Origin: Marinilabiliaceae bacterium | GTDB taxonomy: Bacteria > Bacteroidota > Bacteroidia > Bacteroidales > Marinilabiliaceae | Length of the DNA stretch: 62,013 nt | Direction of reading: 5' to 3' | Assembly: GCA_016933045.1 (NCBI GenBank) | Contig: JAFGBR010000007.1 | Span: 1 to 62,013 of the forward strand | In this document: one piece after another, positions 7,969 through 17,607 of the stretch | Numbering within the stretch: the stretch's first letter is position 1 | How the letters are laid out: every line of letters begins with the position of its first letter | Translations under genes and position numbers: made by a program | The notes under the pieces: generated by a model | What the model was told of the DNA's origin: nothing | What the model saw: the letters and a program-made list of their open reading frames with translations, nothing else | Database searches by the model: none

Positions 7969-9018
7969 ATGAAGTTAACCACTAAAAATAAACTTGGAAA
8001 CACAGGACTTGAGGTGCCGCCAATAATATATGGTACCAGCTACTTAGGTAATTTGTATCAGGATTTGTCGTACGAATATAAAAAGGAACTGATTCAGGGT
8101 TGGTTCGATTGTACCGAAAGACCTGTTGTTATTGATTCGGCAGGGAAATATGGTGCCGGTTTGGCATTGGAAATGATTGGTGAAATACTGGCCGATTTAA
8201 ATATCTCTCCATCTGATATTGTTATTAGCAATAAACTAGGGTGGTACAGAGTTCCTCTGGAAACTGAAGAACCTACATTCGAGCCCGGAGTTTGGAAAGG
8301 ACTTAAATACGATGCTGTTCAGAAAATAAGTTACGATGGCATTATTCAGTGCTGGAAACAGGGTAATGAATTGCTTGGTGGGAAATATAAGGCCGATGTT
8401 GTTTCGGTACACGACCCGGATGAATATTTGGCTGCCGCAGTTAATAAAGAAGATCGCATAAGTCGTTTTGCTGATATACTTGAAGCTTATAAAGCCTTGT
8501 TTGAATTAAAGAAAAAAGGCGAGATTAAAGCAGTTGGTGTTGGTTCAAAGGATTGGACGATTATAAGAGAACTGTACGATCAGGTTAAGTTTGATTGGGT
8601 TATGATTGCCAACTCGTTTACAATTATGAAACACACGCCCGACTTTATGAAATTTATAAATCAGTTATATAAAGATGGTGTTGGTGTAATTAACTCTGCT
8701 GTTTTTCAGGCTGGTTTTTTAACCGGAGGTGAGTTTTTCGATTATCGAAAAGTAGAACCAGACTCGGAAGAAGGTAAGTTTATATATCAATGGCGCGATC
8801 AATTTAATAAAATTTGCAGCTTGTACAGTATCAATCCATCGGAAGCATGTATTCGATTTGCGATGTCTCATCCTGCAGTTGCAGCTATTGCTTTAAATAC
8901 CAGTAAAGTGAAAACCATGCATCGTAACGTAGATACAATGATGGCTAAAATACCTAATGAGTTTTGGGTTGAAATGAAAAAAGCCGGATTAATATCATCT
9001 GATTATTCATTTATTTAG
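7969..9018 (+). CDS. Aldo/keto reductase, probable L-fucose dehydrogenase
   Basis: 349 residues, cytoplasmic, NAD(P)-dependent. The catalytic tetrad is visible: Asp and Tyr in VIDSAGKYGAG, Lys in VISNKLGW and His in VSVHDPDEY. The protein belongs to the aldo/keto reductase branch containing D-threo-aldose/L-fucose 1-dehydrogenase. In this operon it most likely oxidises L-fucopyranose to L-fuconolactone, substrate for the next gene product. Spacing is 17 bp from the mutarotase and 7 bp to the lactonase. Confidence 0.85.
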   Translation: MKLTTKNKLGNTGLEVPPIIYGTSYLGNLYQDLSYEYKKELIQGWFDCTERPVVIDSAGKYGAGLALEMIGEILADLNISPSDIVISNKLGWYRVPLETEEPTFEPGVWKGLKYDAVQKISYDGIIQCWKQGNELLGGKYKADVVSVHDPDEYLAAAVNKEDRISRFADILEAYKALFELKKKGEIKAVGVGSKDWTIIRELYDQVKFDWVMIANSFTIMKHTPDFMKFINQLYKDGVGVINSAVFQAGFLTGGEFFDYRKVEPDSEEGKFIYQWRDQFNKICSLYSINPSEACIRFAMSHPAVAAIALNTSKVKTMHRNVDTMMAKIPNEFWVEMKKAGLISSDYSFI

Positions 9019-9025
9019 GTAAATA

Positions 9026-9856
9026 ATGGTAATAGATTCGCATCATCATTATTGGAATTACAATCCCGTTGAATACGATTGGATTGATGATAAGATGAAA
9101 ATCATCAGGAAAGATTTTTTACCAAATGATCTCAAGGCTACTGTTGATGATGCCGGGGTTGATGGTGTTATAACCGTTCAGGCACGACAATTAGTAGATG
9201 AGACCGATTGGCTTTTAAAGTTGGCATCGAAATACGATTTTATGAGAGGTGTTGTAGGTTGGTTGCCAATTGCTGATGCAGGTTTTGAGTTGTTATTGGA
9301 TAAATATGCATCTGTTCATAAGCTTGTTGCTTTACGCCATGTTATACAGGGTGAGCCAGATGATAATTATATTCTTAGGTCGGGCTTTAACGAGGGGATA
9401 TCTCATTTGAAACGATATAATCTTACTTACGATATTTTGGTGTTTGAACGTCATTTACAAAAAGTGATTAATTTTGTTGATATGCATCCAAACCAGACTT
9501 TTGTTTTAGATCATATAGCAAAACCGCTTATTAAAGATGGGGTTATATCTCCCTGGAAAGAAAATATTGAGGAATTGGCGAAAAGAGATAATGTGTTTTG
9601 TAAGATATCGGGGATGGTTACCGAGGCCGATTTTACAAACTGGAATGAGGAGCAGTTAAAACCTTACTTCGATGTTGTTTTGAATGCGTTTACTCCTTCT
9701 AAACTTATGTTTGGGTCGGATTGGCCTGTTTGCCTTGTAGGTGTGGAGTACCACAACTGGGTTAAAATAGTGCAAAAGACAATATCAAAGTTGTCGGGTA
9801 GCGAACAGCAACAAATAATGGGGTTGAATGCTTTAAAAGCGTATCATCTGGATTAA
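9026..9856 (+). CDS. Amidohydrolase-superfamily lactonase, probable L-fuconolactonase
   Basis: 276 residues. Metal-site motifs of the amidohydrolase_2 family are present: VIDSHHHYWNY at the start, VLDHIAKP in the middle and MFGSDWPVCL near the end. The family opens sugar lactones such as L-fuconolactone and L-rhamnonolactone. It would convert L-fuconolactone to L-fuconate after the aldo/keto reductase step. Gene order matches non-phosphorylating fucose pathways known from other bacteria. Confidence 0.87.
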   Translation: MVIDSHHHYWNYNPVEYDWIDDKMKIIRKDFLPNDLKATVDDAGVDGVITVQARQLVDETDWLLKLASKYDFMRGVVGWLPIADAGFELLLDKYASVHKLVALRHVIQGEPDDNYILRSGFNEGISHLKRYNLTYDILVFERHLQKVINFVDMHPNQTFVLDHIAKPLIKDGVISPWKENIEELAKRDNVFCKISGMVTEADFTNWNEEQLKPYFDVVLNAFTPSKLMFGSDWPVCLVGVEYHNWVKIVQKTISKLSGSEQQQIMGLNALKAYHLD

Positions 9857-9881
9857 TGGAAATATAATAAAGGAAAAATAT

Positions 9882-10895
9882 ATGCAAGCAATACAAATTA
9901 AGGAACCAGAACTGGTTCAGGTTGTTGAGAAAGAAAAACCGCAGGTTGGCAACGACGAAGTACTTTTAAAGTTAAAATACGTTGGTTTTTGCGGATCTGA
10001 TTTGTCGACATATTTAGGTAAAAACCCGATGGTTAAATATCCGCGTGTTCCCGGCCATGAAATATCGGCGGTGATTGAAAGTGTCGGATGCAATGTACCT
10101 GATAATTTAAAGGCTGGAATGTTTGTTACTGTTGTGCCTTATACTAATTGTGGTCAGTGTCCATCGTGTAAAAATGGTCGTCAACATGCTTGTCAGTTTA
10201 ATCAAACATTGGGTGTTCAGCGCGATGGTGCCATGAGCGAGTTTATTGCTGTTCCCTGGCAAAAGGTGTTGGTTGCCGAAGGATTAACTGAAAAAGAGTT
10301 GGCCATGGTTGAACCGTTAACAGTTGGTTTTCATGCAACTGAACGAGGTAGGGTTACCGATAGTGACGTTGTTTTGGTTTTTGGATGCGGAATGATTGGT
10401 GTTGGTGCAATTGTACGATCGGTATTGAGAGGTGCAACTGTTATTGCTGTAGATATTGATGATGATAAGTTAGAGGTAGCTCGGCAATTAGGTGTACAGT
10501 ATACTATTAATTCGTTAAAAGAAGATTTGCACAAACAGTTGGAGAGCATTGTTCCTGCAGGTCCGGATGTAATTATTGAAGCTGCCGGGAATCCAAAAAC
10601 ATATTTGGCAGCAGTGAATGAAGTTGCATTTACCGGGCGTGTTGTTTGCATTGGATATGCTAAAGATGATGTGTCGTTTGCAACAAAACTGTTTGTCCAG
10701 AAAGAGATGGATATAATGGGTTCGCGTAATGCAACAGCATCTGATTTTAGAGCTGTTATCTCTTATTTGCAGCGTAAAACTTTTCCAATTGATAAAATGA
10801 TTACCCGAATAATTAAAGTTGATGAGGCTTCTGATGGAATGAAACAGTGGGCTGATGCTCCGGGTAAGGTTTTTAAGATTTTAGTTGAGTTTTAA
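9882..10895 (+). CDS. Zinc-dependent medium-chain dehydrogenase, probable fucose-pathway enzyme
   Basis: 337 residues. Catalytic zinc ligands are in GFCGSDL and PGHEISAV; the structural zinc loop is the complete four-cysteine CGQCPSCKNGRQHAC; the Rossmann motif is VLVFGCGMIGVGA. It resembles sorbitol/threonine/galactonate dehydrogenases. As last gene of the operon it probably oxidises a hydroxyl of L-fuconate or of its 2-keto-3-deoxy derivative. This is an inference: in characterised pathways that step uses a short-chain dehydrogenase instead. No dehydratase or aldolase follows. Confidence 0.8.
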   Translation: MQAIQIKEPELVQVVEKEKPQVGNDEVLLKLKYVGFCGSDLSTYLGKNPMVKYPRVPGHEISAVIESVGCNVPDNLKAGMFVTVVPYTNCGQCPSCKNGRQHACQFNQTLGVQRDGAMSEFIAVPWQKVLVAEGLTEKELAMVEPLTVGFHATERGRVTDSDVVLVFGCGMIGVGAIVRSVLRGATVIAVDIDDDKLEVARQLGVQYTINSLKEDLHKQLESIVPAGPDVIIEAAGNPKTYLAAVNEVAFTGRVVCIGYAKDDVSFATKLFVQKEMDIMGSRNATASDFRAVISYLQRKTFPIDKMITRIIKVDEASDGMKQWADAPGKVFKILVEF

Positions 10896-10902
10896 TATTG
10901 TT

Positions 10903-10965
10903 TACCACTAAGGCACTAAGGGCACAAAGTTGTTTTTTTGTTTGTTAGTTTGGTGTCTTTGTGGG
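10903..10965. repeat. Imperfect inverted repeat of the CCACTAAGGCACTAAGGgCACAAAG type
   Basis: Between the convergent dehydrogenase and sucC genes, CCACTAAGGCACTAAGGG with CACAAAG occupies 10905-10929, and an imperfect complement (TTGGTGTCTTTGTGG) lies at 10949-10963; by eye 12 of 15 positions of the second arm agree with the reverse complement of the first. Elements of similar wording occur dispersed between genes in many environmental bacteria, from memory. The hairpin could also end transcription from both sides. Confidence 0.6.
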
Positions 10966-10970
10966 ATTTA

Positions 10971-12161
10971 TTATTTAACCAGTTTTTTCACCAAATCGGC
11001 TGCCTCTTTCAATGTTGTTGCAGAAAAAACTTTAAGACCTGATTGATCAATAATTTCTTTACCACCTTCGGCATTTGTACCCTGAAGTCGTACAATAATT
11101 GGGATGTTTATTTCTCCAATTTTCTTATAGGCTTCAACAACACCGCTTGCAACCCTGTCGCAGCGAACAATACCTCCGAAAATATTTATGAGTATTGTTT
11201 TTACATTTGGGTCGTTTAAAATAATTTTCAAACCTGCTTCAACAGTTTGTGCATTTGCTCCTCCGCCTACATCAAGGAAATTGGCGGGTTCACCTCCCGA
11301 TAGCTTAATAATATCCATTGTGGCCATTGCCAATCCGGCTCCATTAACCATACATCCAACATTCCCATCTAGTTTAATAAAGTTAAGGTTGTTCTTCGAT
11401 GCTTCAATTTCGGCAGGATCTTCTTCTAATAGGTCACGCATCTCCTGGTAACGAGGGTGACGAAACAGCGCGTTGTCATCGAGGTTAATTTTGGCGTCGA
11501 CAGCTAAAATTAAATCATCAGATGTTTTTAATACCGGGTTTATCTCAACTAAGGACGCATCGGACTTTTCGTAGGTTGAGTAAAGAGCAGTTACAAACGA
11601 TACCATTTCACTGAAGGCTTTGCCCGATAAACCCAGGTTAAATGCAATTTTTCGGGCTTGAAATGGTTGCAGTCCAACCCCGGGATCAACTTCTTCTTTA
11701 AATATTAGTTGAGGTGTCTTGTCTGCTACTTCTTCAATGTCCATACCACCTTCGGTCGAATATACGATAATGTTTCTGCTGGTTGTTCTGTTTAGTAAAA
11801 TGCTAATGTAGAATTCGGAGGTTGCCTTATTGCCAGGGTAATATACATCCTGAGCTATTAATACTTTGTGAACTATTTTACCTTCGGAGCCTGTTTGGTT
11901 GGTGATAAGGTTCATACCTATAATTTTTTCCGTTAGTGTTTTGACCTCTTCAATCGATTTGGCAAGTTTTACGCCACCACCTTTCCCGCGTCCGCCCGCG
12001 TGTATTTGGGCTTTCACAACCCACCAGTTGGTTCCAGTTGTTTGATTAAGTTTTTGTGCTGCCTCTACAGCTTCAGTTGCGTTATTGGCTATAATTCCTT
12101 CCTGAATGCGTACTCCGTTTTCTTTGAGTAATTCTTTTCCCTGGTATTCGTGAATATTCAT
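10971..12161 (-). CDS. sucC: Succinyl-CoA synthetase (ADP/GDP-forming) beta subunit
   Basis: 396 residues, normal length. N-terminal ATP-grasp domain starts MNIHEYQGKELL; the nucleotide-binding lysine region is VKAQIHAGGRGKGGGVKLA; the C-terminal CoA-ligase part has LDVGGGA and IFGGIVRCDRVA. It joins succinate and CoA with nucleotide hydrolysis in the citric acid cycle, working with the alpha subunit SucD. No sucD is adjacent or elsewhere in the window, so the two subunits are unlinked here. Confidence 0.95.
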   Translation of the reverse strand: MNIHEYQGKELLKENGVRIQEGIIANNATEAVEAAQKLNQTTGTNWWVVKAQIHAGGRGKGGGVKLAKSIEEVKTLTEKIIGMNLITNQTGSEGKIVHKVLIAQDVYYPGNKATSEFYISILLNRTTSRNIIVYSTEGGMDIEEVADKTPQLIFKEEVDPGVGLQPFQARKIAFNLGLSGKAFSEMVSFVTALYSTYEKSDASLVEINPVLKTSDDLILAVDAKINLDDNALFRHPRYQEMRDLLEEDPAEIEASKNNLNFIKLDGNVGCMVNGAGLAMATMDIIKLSGGEPANFLDVGGGANAQTVEAGLKIILNDPNVKTILINIFGGIVRCDRVASGVVEAYKKIGEINIPIIVRLQGTNAEGGKEIIDQSGLKVFSATTLKEAADLVKKLVK

Positions 12162-12230
12162 AACTGATTGTTAAGGTAAATCATATTTAATTAATGTAAC
12201 TGTTGTTTTTTAATCGTTACATTCTATTGT

Positions 12231-12238
12231 TATTTTTG
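12231..12238 (+). promoter_or_regulatory. Bacteroidetes -7 element before the SpoU methyltransferase
   Basis: TATTTTTG fits TAnnTTTG and lies 16 bases before the ATG at 12255. No TTTG at the expected upstream spacing. Confidence 0.45.
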
Positions 12239-12254
12239 CAATAAAATTATAACA

Positions 12255-12791
12255 ATGAGAAAGCTGCTTATTACAGAATTAAACAGAATTTCTGTCGAAG
12301 AGTTCAAGAAAAGTGAAAAATATCCAATTGTGGTTGTGTTGGATAACATCAGAAGTTTAAATAATGTTGGTAGCATTTTCAGAACATGTGATGCATTACG
12401 TATTGAAAAGATTATGTTGTGTGGTATTACAGCAACACCTCCCCACAACGAAATACATAAAACAGCTTTGGGCGCCGAAGATTCGGTTGAATGGGAATAT
12501 TTTGATGATTGTTTAGATGCCATCAGCTCGTTAAAAAAGGGGGGCTATTCTATTTGTTGTTTGGAGCAGGTTGAAAACAGTGTGTCGTTGCTCGATTTTA
12601 AGACTGTATCAACGGCTAAATATGCTTTTATTTTTGGCAATGAGGTGAAAGGTGTTCAGCAAGAGGTGGTTAGGCGGAGTGATGTATGTATTGAGATTCC
12701 TCAGTTTGGTACCAAACACTCTTTTAACGTTTCTGTTAGTGCCGGAATTGTATTGTGGGATGTGTTCAAACAAATATATACCTCGAAATAA
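12255..12791 (+). CDS. SpoU/TrmH-family RNA 2'-O-methyltransferase
   Basis: 178 residues, a compact SPOUT protein without an extra RNA-binding domain. Motif 1 is NNVGSIFRTCDAL, motif 2 FGNEVKGVQQEVV and motif 3 SFNVSVSAGIVLW. It would transfer a methyl group from S-adenosylmethionine to a ribose 2'-OH in tRNA or rRNA; the target is not predictable from this sequence. The knotted cofactor site is formed by motifs 2 and 3. Divergent from sucC and convergent with the secreted hydrolase gene. Confidence 0.9.
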   Translation: MRKLLITELNRISVEEFKKSEKYPIVVVLDNIRSLNNVGSIFRTCDALRIEKIMLCGITATPPHNEIHKTALGAEDSVEWEYFDDCLDAISSLKKGGYSICCLEQVENSVSLLDFKTVSTAKYAFIFGNEVKGVQQEVVRRSDVCIEIPQFGTKHSFNVSVSAGIVLWDVFKQIYTSK

Positions 12792-12862
12792 AATATTTAA
12801 ATAATTAATATTCGGGATTTATTTGTTAATAGGATTACGAAAGAATTTACAGTCGAATAAAC

Positions 12863-12897
12863 TAAAAGAGGGTGTTTATAATTAACTCCCTCTTTTA
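12863..12897. terminator. Bidirectional terminator
   Basis: TAAAAGAGGG (12863-12872) and CCCTCTTTTA (12888-12897) form a perfect 10-bp stem with a 15-base loop between the convergent methyltransferase and secreted hydrolase genes. Confidence 0.8.
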
Positions 12898-12920
12898 AAA
12901 TTATTTAGTATTTACTGATA

Positions 12921-14531
12921 TCAGTTCTTCTTCAATAGCTTTTGTATTGAGGATTTGTTATTTACATTAATAGTTAAAAAATAAATTCCTTCGGGTAATT
13001 GCAGTTTATCTAAATTAATAGTTGTATTATTTAATCCTGCTTGATATTGTTTATCAGTTTGAAAAATAACAACATTTAGCTGATTCCTTAATGTTATTTG
13101 CACTTTATTTGCCTGTGTTAAACTAAACGAAACTTGTGTTTCTCTGTTTGCAGGGTTTGGATAAATTGTTAATGAATTATTATTTGGCTTATCTGTATTA
13201 TGCTGTTTAATTTCGGTTGACAATGCGAACTTTTCATTAAAAAAGTTGTATAGCTTGTTTAATGCATCTTCTGTTTTTGGTACTTTGTGACCACTATCGT
13301 AGTTAATAAGTGAGTCGACCGAAATGCCTGTTGTGTCTAATTTTGTTTTAAAATGTGCAATCTGGTCTATGTAGTAGGGCGAATCATCAGTGTTGTAAAA
13401 AAACAATACTGGTGCTGATGCTGATGTTTCAACAAAATAAACTGCCCCCATAGAAAACCATTTTTCATAGTTTGTTGCAAGGTCACCCCATAATTCAGGA
13501 CAAAGATTTTCAAGGTTTTTATCTCCATCATCAATAGTATTGTAAATCTGTGTGAAGTCAAATACTCCTGAGCCGAGTGCCGCAGCCTGGACCGCAGATG
13601 AAACGCCAATATTAAAACCATATTGATCAATTGTAGCATCAGCTTTGTCTCCTACAGCCATAGAACCGGCATCGGAACCTCGTGAGAAACCATATATGCC
13701 AATTTTTCCTGATAGACCTAAGGTGTCGCTCAATACTCGTAATGTACGCACTGCCGATTTAACTTTGCGGGCTGCATCGGGGTTTACTTCAAACGATTTT
13801 GTATCACCATAGCCCCAAGGAGCATATTTAGGATGATCAGCAATGGCCCATGCTATATTTCTTGCAGGTGCACCTTCGAGGAATGAATCATCGAACATGG
13901 CCAATGTATATCCTAAAAACAAGCGGGAATGGGGATTGTTTTGATCACTATTGCTGTATGAAAATGATAGAACTACCGGAACTCTTTCGTTAGAATTTGC
14001 CGGGTAAATAATGTCCATGTATAGTGAATCGTTTTGAGATCCATAACCATATACACTTGGGTCGTCGATATAATAGGGGACATTTCGTTTTATTCTATAT
14101 CCTTCGAAAAGTACATACGATTGATTGGTTGAACAATCGGTTAGTCCACAAAATGAACCACTGGCAATGGCATCGTTAATTAAAATTATATCGGAATTAA
14201 TGTTTGGCGATTTAGCACTGTCGTGTTTATTATAGTTTAATTCAATAACCCGATAACCGTTCGATAGTAACCAATTTACATCGTCTGTATTGCTATTAGT
14301 TCCAATTTTATCGTAACTCATATTTTCGAGATAAACTACAGTTGCAAATTTCCCATTTGCATCTTTAGCCGGTGTGGGTGATTCAGTTGTTGTATACATT
14401 ATTGTGTTGCCAGTAACTGAGCTTTCCCACGTGCCTGTTGTGGCAAAAGAAGATGTTGTTAATAGAGTTATTGAAGCTCCAAATAACAATATACTTTTTT
14501 TGATTTTTGAGAGGTTGATTGATTTTTGCAT
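12921..14531 (-). CDS. Secreted alpha/beta-hydrolase-like protein with T9SS sorting domain
   Basis: 536 residues. A signal peptide (hydrophobic about residues 12-30, ending SSFA) is followed by an alpha/beta-hydrolase-like region: nucleophile elbow GIYGFSRGSD, a possible acid in FFYNTDDSP and a possible catalytic His in YDSGHKVP. The C-terminal about 80 residues are a type A type IX secretion sorting domain (LTIYPNPANRETQVSF ... LPEGIYFLTI ... IQKLLKKN). The protein is therefore probably exported across both membranes and attached to or released from the surface as an esterase or lipase. Substrate unknown. Confidence 0.85.
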   Translation of the reverse strand: MQKSINLSKIKKSILLFGASITLLTTSSFATTGTWESSVTGNTIMYTTTESPTPAKDANGKFATVVYLENMSYDKIGTNSNTDDVNWLLSNGYRVIELNYNKHDSAKSPNINSDIILINDAIASGSFCGLTDCSTNQSYVLFEGYRIKRNVPYYIDDPSVYGYGSQNDSLYMDIIYPANSNERVPVVLSFSYSNSDQNNPHSRLFLGYTLAMFDDSFLEGAPARNIAWAIADHPKYAPWGYGDTKSFEVNPDAARKVKSAVRTLRVLSDTLGLSGKIGIYGFSRGSDAGSMAVGDKADATIDQYGFNIGVSSAVQAAALGSGVFDFTQIYNTIDDGDKNLENLCPELWGDLATNYEKWFSMGAVYFVETSASAPVLFFYNTDDSPYYIDQIAHFKTKLDTTGISVDSLINYDSGHKVPKTEDALNKLYNFFNEKFALSTEIKQHNTDKPNNNSLTIYPNPANRETQVSFSLTQANKVQITLRNQLNVVIFQTDKQYQAGLNNTTINLDKLQLPEGIYFLTINVNNKSSIQKLLKKN

Positions 14532-14623
14532 TATTTGTGATTTTATTTGTAAAGATAATTTGTTTAGTGCATTATGTTCTTTTTTTAATGTTTAAAACGG
14601 TTTTTAAGAGCGTATTTATATTA

Positions 14624-14631
14624 TATCTTTG
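14624..14631 (+). promoter_or_regulatory. Bacteroidetes -7 element before mutS
   Basis: TATCTTTG fits TAnnTTTG, 25 bases before the mutS start codon. The -33 position shows only a T-run (14601-14605). Confidence 0.5.
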
Positions 14632-14656
14632 TGCGTTACCTAAAAAATAAAGTGTT

Positions 14657-17278
14657 TTGGCAAATGATAAAGGAAAAGTGGCAGAAACGCCACTAATGAA
14701 ACAATACAATCAGATTAAATCGAAATTCCCCGATGCTATATTGCTTTTTAGGGTGGGCGATTTTTATGAAACATTTTCAGATGATGCTATTAAAGCTTCT
14801 GAAATATTAGGCATTACCTTAACCCGCAGAGCTAATGGTGCTGCATCGTTTGTTGAATTGGCCGGGTTTCCCCATCATGCATTAGATACTTATTTGCCAA
14901 AATTGGTTAGGGCTGGTCAGCGGGTTGCTGTGTGCGATCAGCTTGAAGATCCAAAACAGACAAAGACAATTGTAAAGCGAGGAGTTACAGAGTTAGTTAC
15001 TCCAGGTGTTACTATTAGCGAGAATATTCTTGAACATAAAGAGAATAATTTTTTAGCCAGTATTCATCTTGAAAAGACTAGTGCAGGAATTGCTTTTTTA
15101 GATATCTCAACCGGCGAGTTTATGCTGGCTGAGGGTAGTTTTGAATATGTCGAAAAATTACTTAATGGGTTTAAGCCTAAGGAGGTGTTATTTGAGAAAA
15201 CCAAAAGATCGGTATTTGAAGATAAGTTTGGATCTAAGTTTTATACTTACGGGTTAGAAGATTGGGTTTATGCTCCTGAATCGGCTAGTGAGCGTTTATT
15301 AAAACAGTTCGAAACAAAATCGTTAAAAGGTTTTGGAGTTCATAATTTAAAAGTTGCAATAATTGCAGCCGGTGGAATACTGCATTATCTCGATATCACC
15401 CAACACAATCAACTAGCGCATATAAATACAATATCGCGTATTGAAGAAGATAAGTACGTATGGCTCGATAAATTTACTATTCGAAATCTTGAGTTGTTTG
15501 GTTCTTCAAACGAAGGAGCTTGTTCGTTAGTTGATGTGATTGACAAGACTGTTAGCTCGATGGGCAGTCGTATGTTAAAGCGTTGGCTGGCATTGCCGTT
15601 AAAAGATGTGAAACAGATTAACGACCGTTTGGATGTGGTGGATTTTTTATTTAAAGATCCCGATTTGAAAAATCAGATTGTTGAAGAGTTACGTTCAATT
15701 GGCGATTTAGAACGATTGGTTTCGAAAATTGCATCCGGAAGATTGTCGCCCCGTGAAATGGTTCAGGTTAAAAAAGCTTTGTATAGTATTGAGCCTATTA
15801 AAACTGCTTGTGTGGCATCAGTCAATGAAAGTCTTAAAAATATTGGTGATCAGTTGAATTTTTGTCAGGCAATTCGCGATAAGATTGACCATGAAATAGA
15901 GATGGATCCTCCCAATATGATTTCGAAAGGTGGTGTAATTCGACAGGGTGTATCGGCCGAATTAGATGAGCTTCGTAAATTGGCTTTTAGCGGAAAAGAT
16001 TACTTGTCGAATCTTCAGGATCGCTTAAGTGAAGAGACTGGTATACCAAGTTTAAAAATAAGTTTTAATAATGTGTTTGGCTATTATATAGAGGTGCGAA
16101 ATACGCATAAAGAAAAGGTGCCCGATTGCTGGATTCGTAAGCAAACCCTTGTGAGTGCCGAGCGTTATATTACTGAAGAACTTAAAGAGTATGAGGTAAA
16201 GATACTAGGTGCCGAAGAGAAGATATTATCGATTGAAACAAAGCTTTTTAATAACCTGTTAGTTAGCTTAATGGATTACATTCCGGTTATTCAGTTAAAT
16301 GCTGGTTTATTGGCTAGGTTAGATTGTTTAACTGGTTTTAATAATTTGGCAATACAAAATAAATATGTTCGTCCGGTTATTTGTGACTCCGATGTGTTGA
16401 ATGTAAAAAATGGACGACATCCGGTAATTGAAAAACAGCTTTCGGTCGATGATGAATACATACCTAATGATGTGTTTTTAAATAAAGATGATCAGCAAAT
16501 TATTATTATAACGGGGCCTAATATGGCGGGTAAATCGGCTTTGTTAAGGCAAACAGCGTTAATTGTTCTGATGGCACAGATTGGTAGTTTTATTCCTGCC
16601 GAATCAGCTGAAATTGGAGTGGTTGATAAAATATTTACTCGTGTTGGTGCTTCCGATAATATCTCGCAAGGAGAATCGACTTTTATGGTTGAAATGAATG
16701 AGGCATCAAGTATTTTAAATAATCTTTCAGATCGCAGTTTAATATTGTTCGATGAGCTGGGACGCGGAACAAGTACCTACGATGGAATTTCTATTGCCTG
16801 GTCAATAGTAGAGTATATTCATGAAAATAAAAAAGGAAGGGCAAAAACGTTATTTGCTACGCACTATCATGAGTTAAACGAAATGGAGAAATCCTTTAAA
16901 AGATGTAAAAATTATAATGTCTCGGTTAAAGAGGTTGATAATAAAGTGATTTTTTTACGTAAGCTTGTGCGGGGTGGTAGTAATCATAGTTTTGGAATTC
17001 ATGTTGCTCGTATGGCAGGTATGCCCAAGAGTGTAGTTAAGAGAGCCGATGAAATTTTAAAAGAGTTGGAAGATGCTCATCGAAACGGACAGTTGTCAAA
17101 ACCTATGAATGAAGTTGCTCAACATCGCGAAGGAATGCAGTTAAGTTTTTTTCAGCTGGATGACCCTGTTCTAAAACAAATTCGCGATGAAATATCAATA
17201 CTAGATGTTAATCAGTTGACTCCTATTGAGGCACTTAATAAATTGAATGATATTAAGCGGCTTATTGGTCTGAAATAG
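14657..17278 (+). CDS. mutS: DNA mismatch repair protein MutS
   Basis: 873 residues, full length. The mismatch-recognition Phe-x-Glu motif is in [10 protein letters not shown], the Walker A is [12 protein letters not shown], Walker [17 protein letters not shown], and the C-terminal helix-turn-helix region follows. The start is a TTG (14657-14659): a stop codon lies in frame nine bases before it (14648-14650), and the next ATG (residue 14) would remove residues ahead of the conserved MKQYNQIK core. It detects mismatches and recruits MutL; mutL is not in the window. Confidence 0.96.
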   Translation: MANDKGKVAETPLMKQYNQIKSKFPDAILLFRVGDFYETFSDDAIKASEILGITLTRRANGAASFVELAGFPHHALDTYLPKLVRAGQRVAVCDQLEDPKQTKTIVKRGVTELVTPGVTISENILEHKENNFLASIHLEKTSAGIAFLDISTGEFMLAEGSFEYVEKLLNGFKPKEVLFEKTKRSVFEDKFGSKFYTYGLEDWVYAPESASERLLKQFETKSLKGFGVHNLKVAIIAAGGILHYLDITQHNQLAHINTISRIEEDKYVWLDKFTIRNLELFGSSNEGACSLVDVIDKTVSSMGSRMLKRWLALPLKDVKQINDRLDVVDFLFKDPDLKNQIVEELRSIGDLERLVSKIASGRLSPREMVQVKKALYSIEPIKTACVASVNESLKNIGDQLNFCQAIRDKIDHEIEMDPPNMISKGGVIRQGVSAELDELRKLAFSGKDYLSNLQDRLSEETGIPSLKISFNNVFGYYIEVRNTHKEKVPDCWIRKQTLVSAERYITEELKEYEVKILGAEEKILSIETKLFNNLLVSLMDYIPVIQLNAGLLARLDCLTGFNNLAIQNKYVRPVICDSDVLNVKNGRHPVIEKQLSVDDEYIPNDVFLNKDDQQIIIITGPNMAGKSALLRQTALIVLMAQIGSFIPAESAEIGVVDKIFTRVGASDNISQGESTFMVEMNEASSILNNLSDRSLILFDELGRGTSTYDGISIAWSIVEYIHENKKGRAKTLFATHYHELNEMEKSFKRCKNYNVSVKEVDNKVIFLRKLVRGGSNHSFGIHVARMAGMPKSVVKRADEILKELEDAHRNGQLSKPMNEVAQHREGMQLSFFQLDDPVLKQIRDEISILDVNQLTPIEALNKLNDIKRLIGLK

Positions 17279-17325
17279 GCAAAAACAGTGACTTGTAATT
17301 TTTTTTAATAATTTTCATCATAGTG

Positions 17326-17356
17326 TTTGTCAGATTCAGAAAATGATCTATATTTG
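17326..17356 (+). promoter_or_regulatory. Promoter of the tRNA-Gly/tRNA-Leu operon
   Basis: TTTG at 17326-17329, a 19-base spacer and TATATTTG at 17349-17356 give a complete Bacteroidetes sigma-A promoter, about 37 bases before the first tRNA. Confidence 0.8.
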
Positions 17357-17393
17357 CAAGCGCGTTTGAGAAAACGATATTATTTTAATGAAT

Positions 17394-17466
17394 GCGAAAG
17401 TAGCTCAGTTGGTAGAGCACAACCTTGCCAAGGTTGGGGTCGCGGGTTCGAATCCCGTTTTTCGCT
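17394..17466 (+). tRNA. tRNA-Gly (anticodon GCC)
   Basis: 73-nt cloverleaf: acceptor GCGAAAG pairs with TTTTCGC, D-arm GCTC/GAGC, anticodon stem CAACC/GGTTG with loop TTGCCAA, T-arm with TTCGAAT. Discriminator T; CCA is not encoded. Confidence 0.97.
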
Positions 17467-17473
17467 CAGGTCT

Positions 17474-17558
17474 GCCCGGATGGTGGAATTGGTAGACACG
17501 CAGGACTTAAAATCCTGTGGCCATTGCGGCTGTGCGGGTTCAAGTCCCGCTCCGGGTA
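17474..17558 (+). tRNA. tRNA-Leu (anticodon TAA)
   Basis: 85-nt class II tRNA with a long variable arm. Acceptor GCCCGGA pairs with TCCGGGT (one G-T pair), anticodon loop in CAGGACTTAAAATCCTG gives TAA, T-arm GCGGG/CCCGC. Discriminator A; CCA not encoded. Confidence 0.96.
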
Positions 17559-17565
17559 CTTTTTT

Positions 17566-17607
17566 AACACTAAAGCCCCCTGATTTTCAGGGGGCTTTAG
17601 TGTTTTT
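17566..17607 (+). terminator. Strong terminator after the tRNA-Gly/Leu operon
   Basis: An 18-bp perfect stem (17566-17583 with 17587-17604) with a 3-base loop, followed by a T-run. It contains a GC-rich CCCCC/GGGGG centre. Confidence 0.95.

Noticed and set aside
10331-10651. 106-residue open frame opposite the zinc dehydrogenase
   Set aside because: Shadow of the dehydrogenase frame; no similarity.
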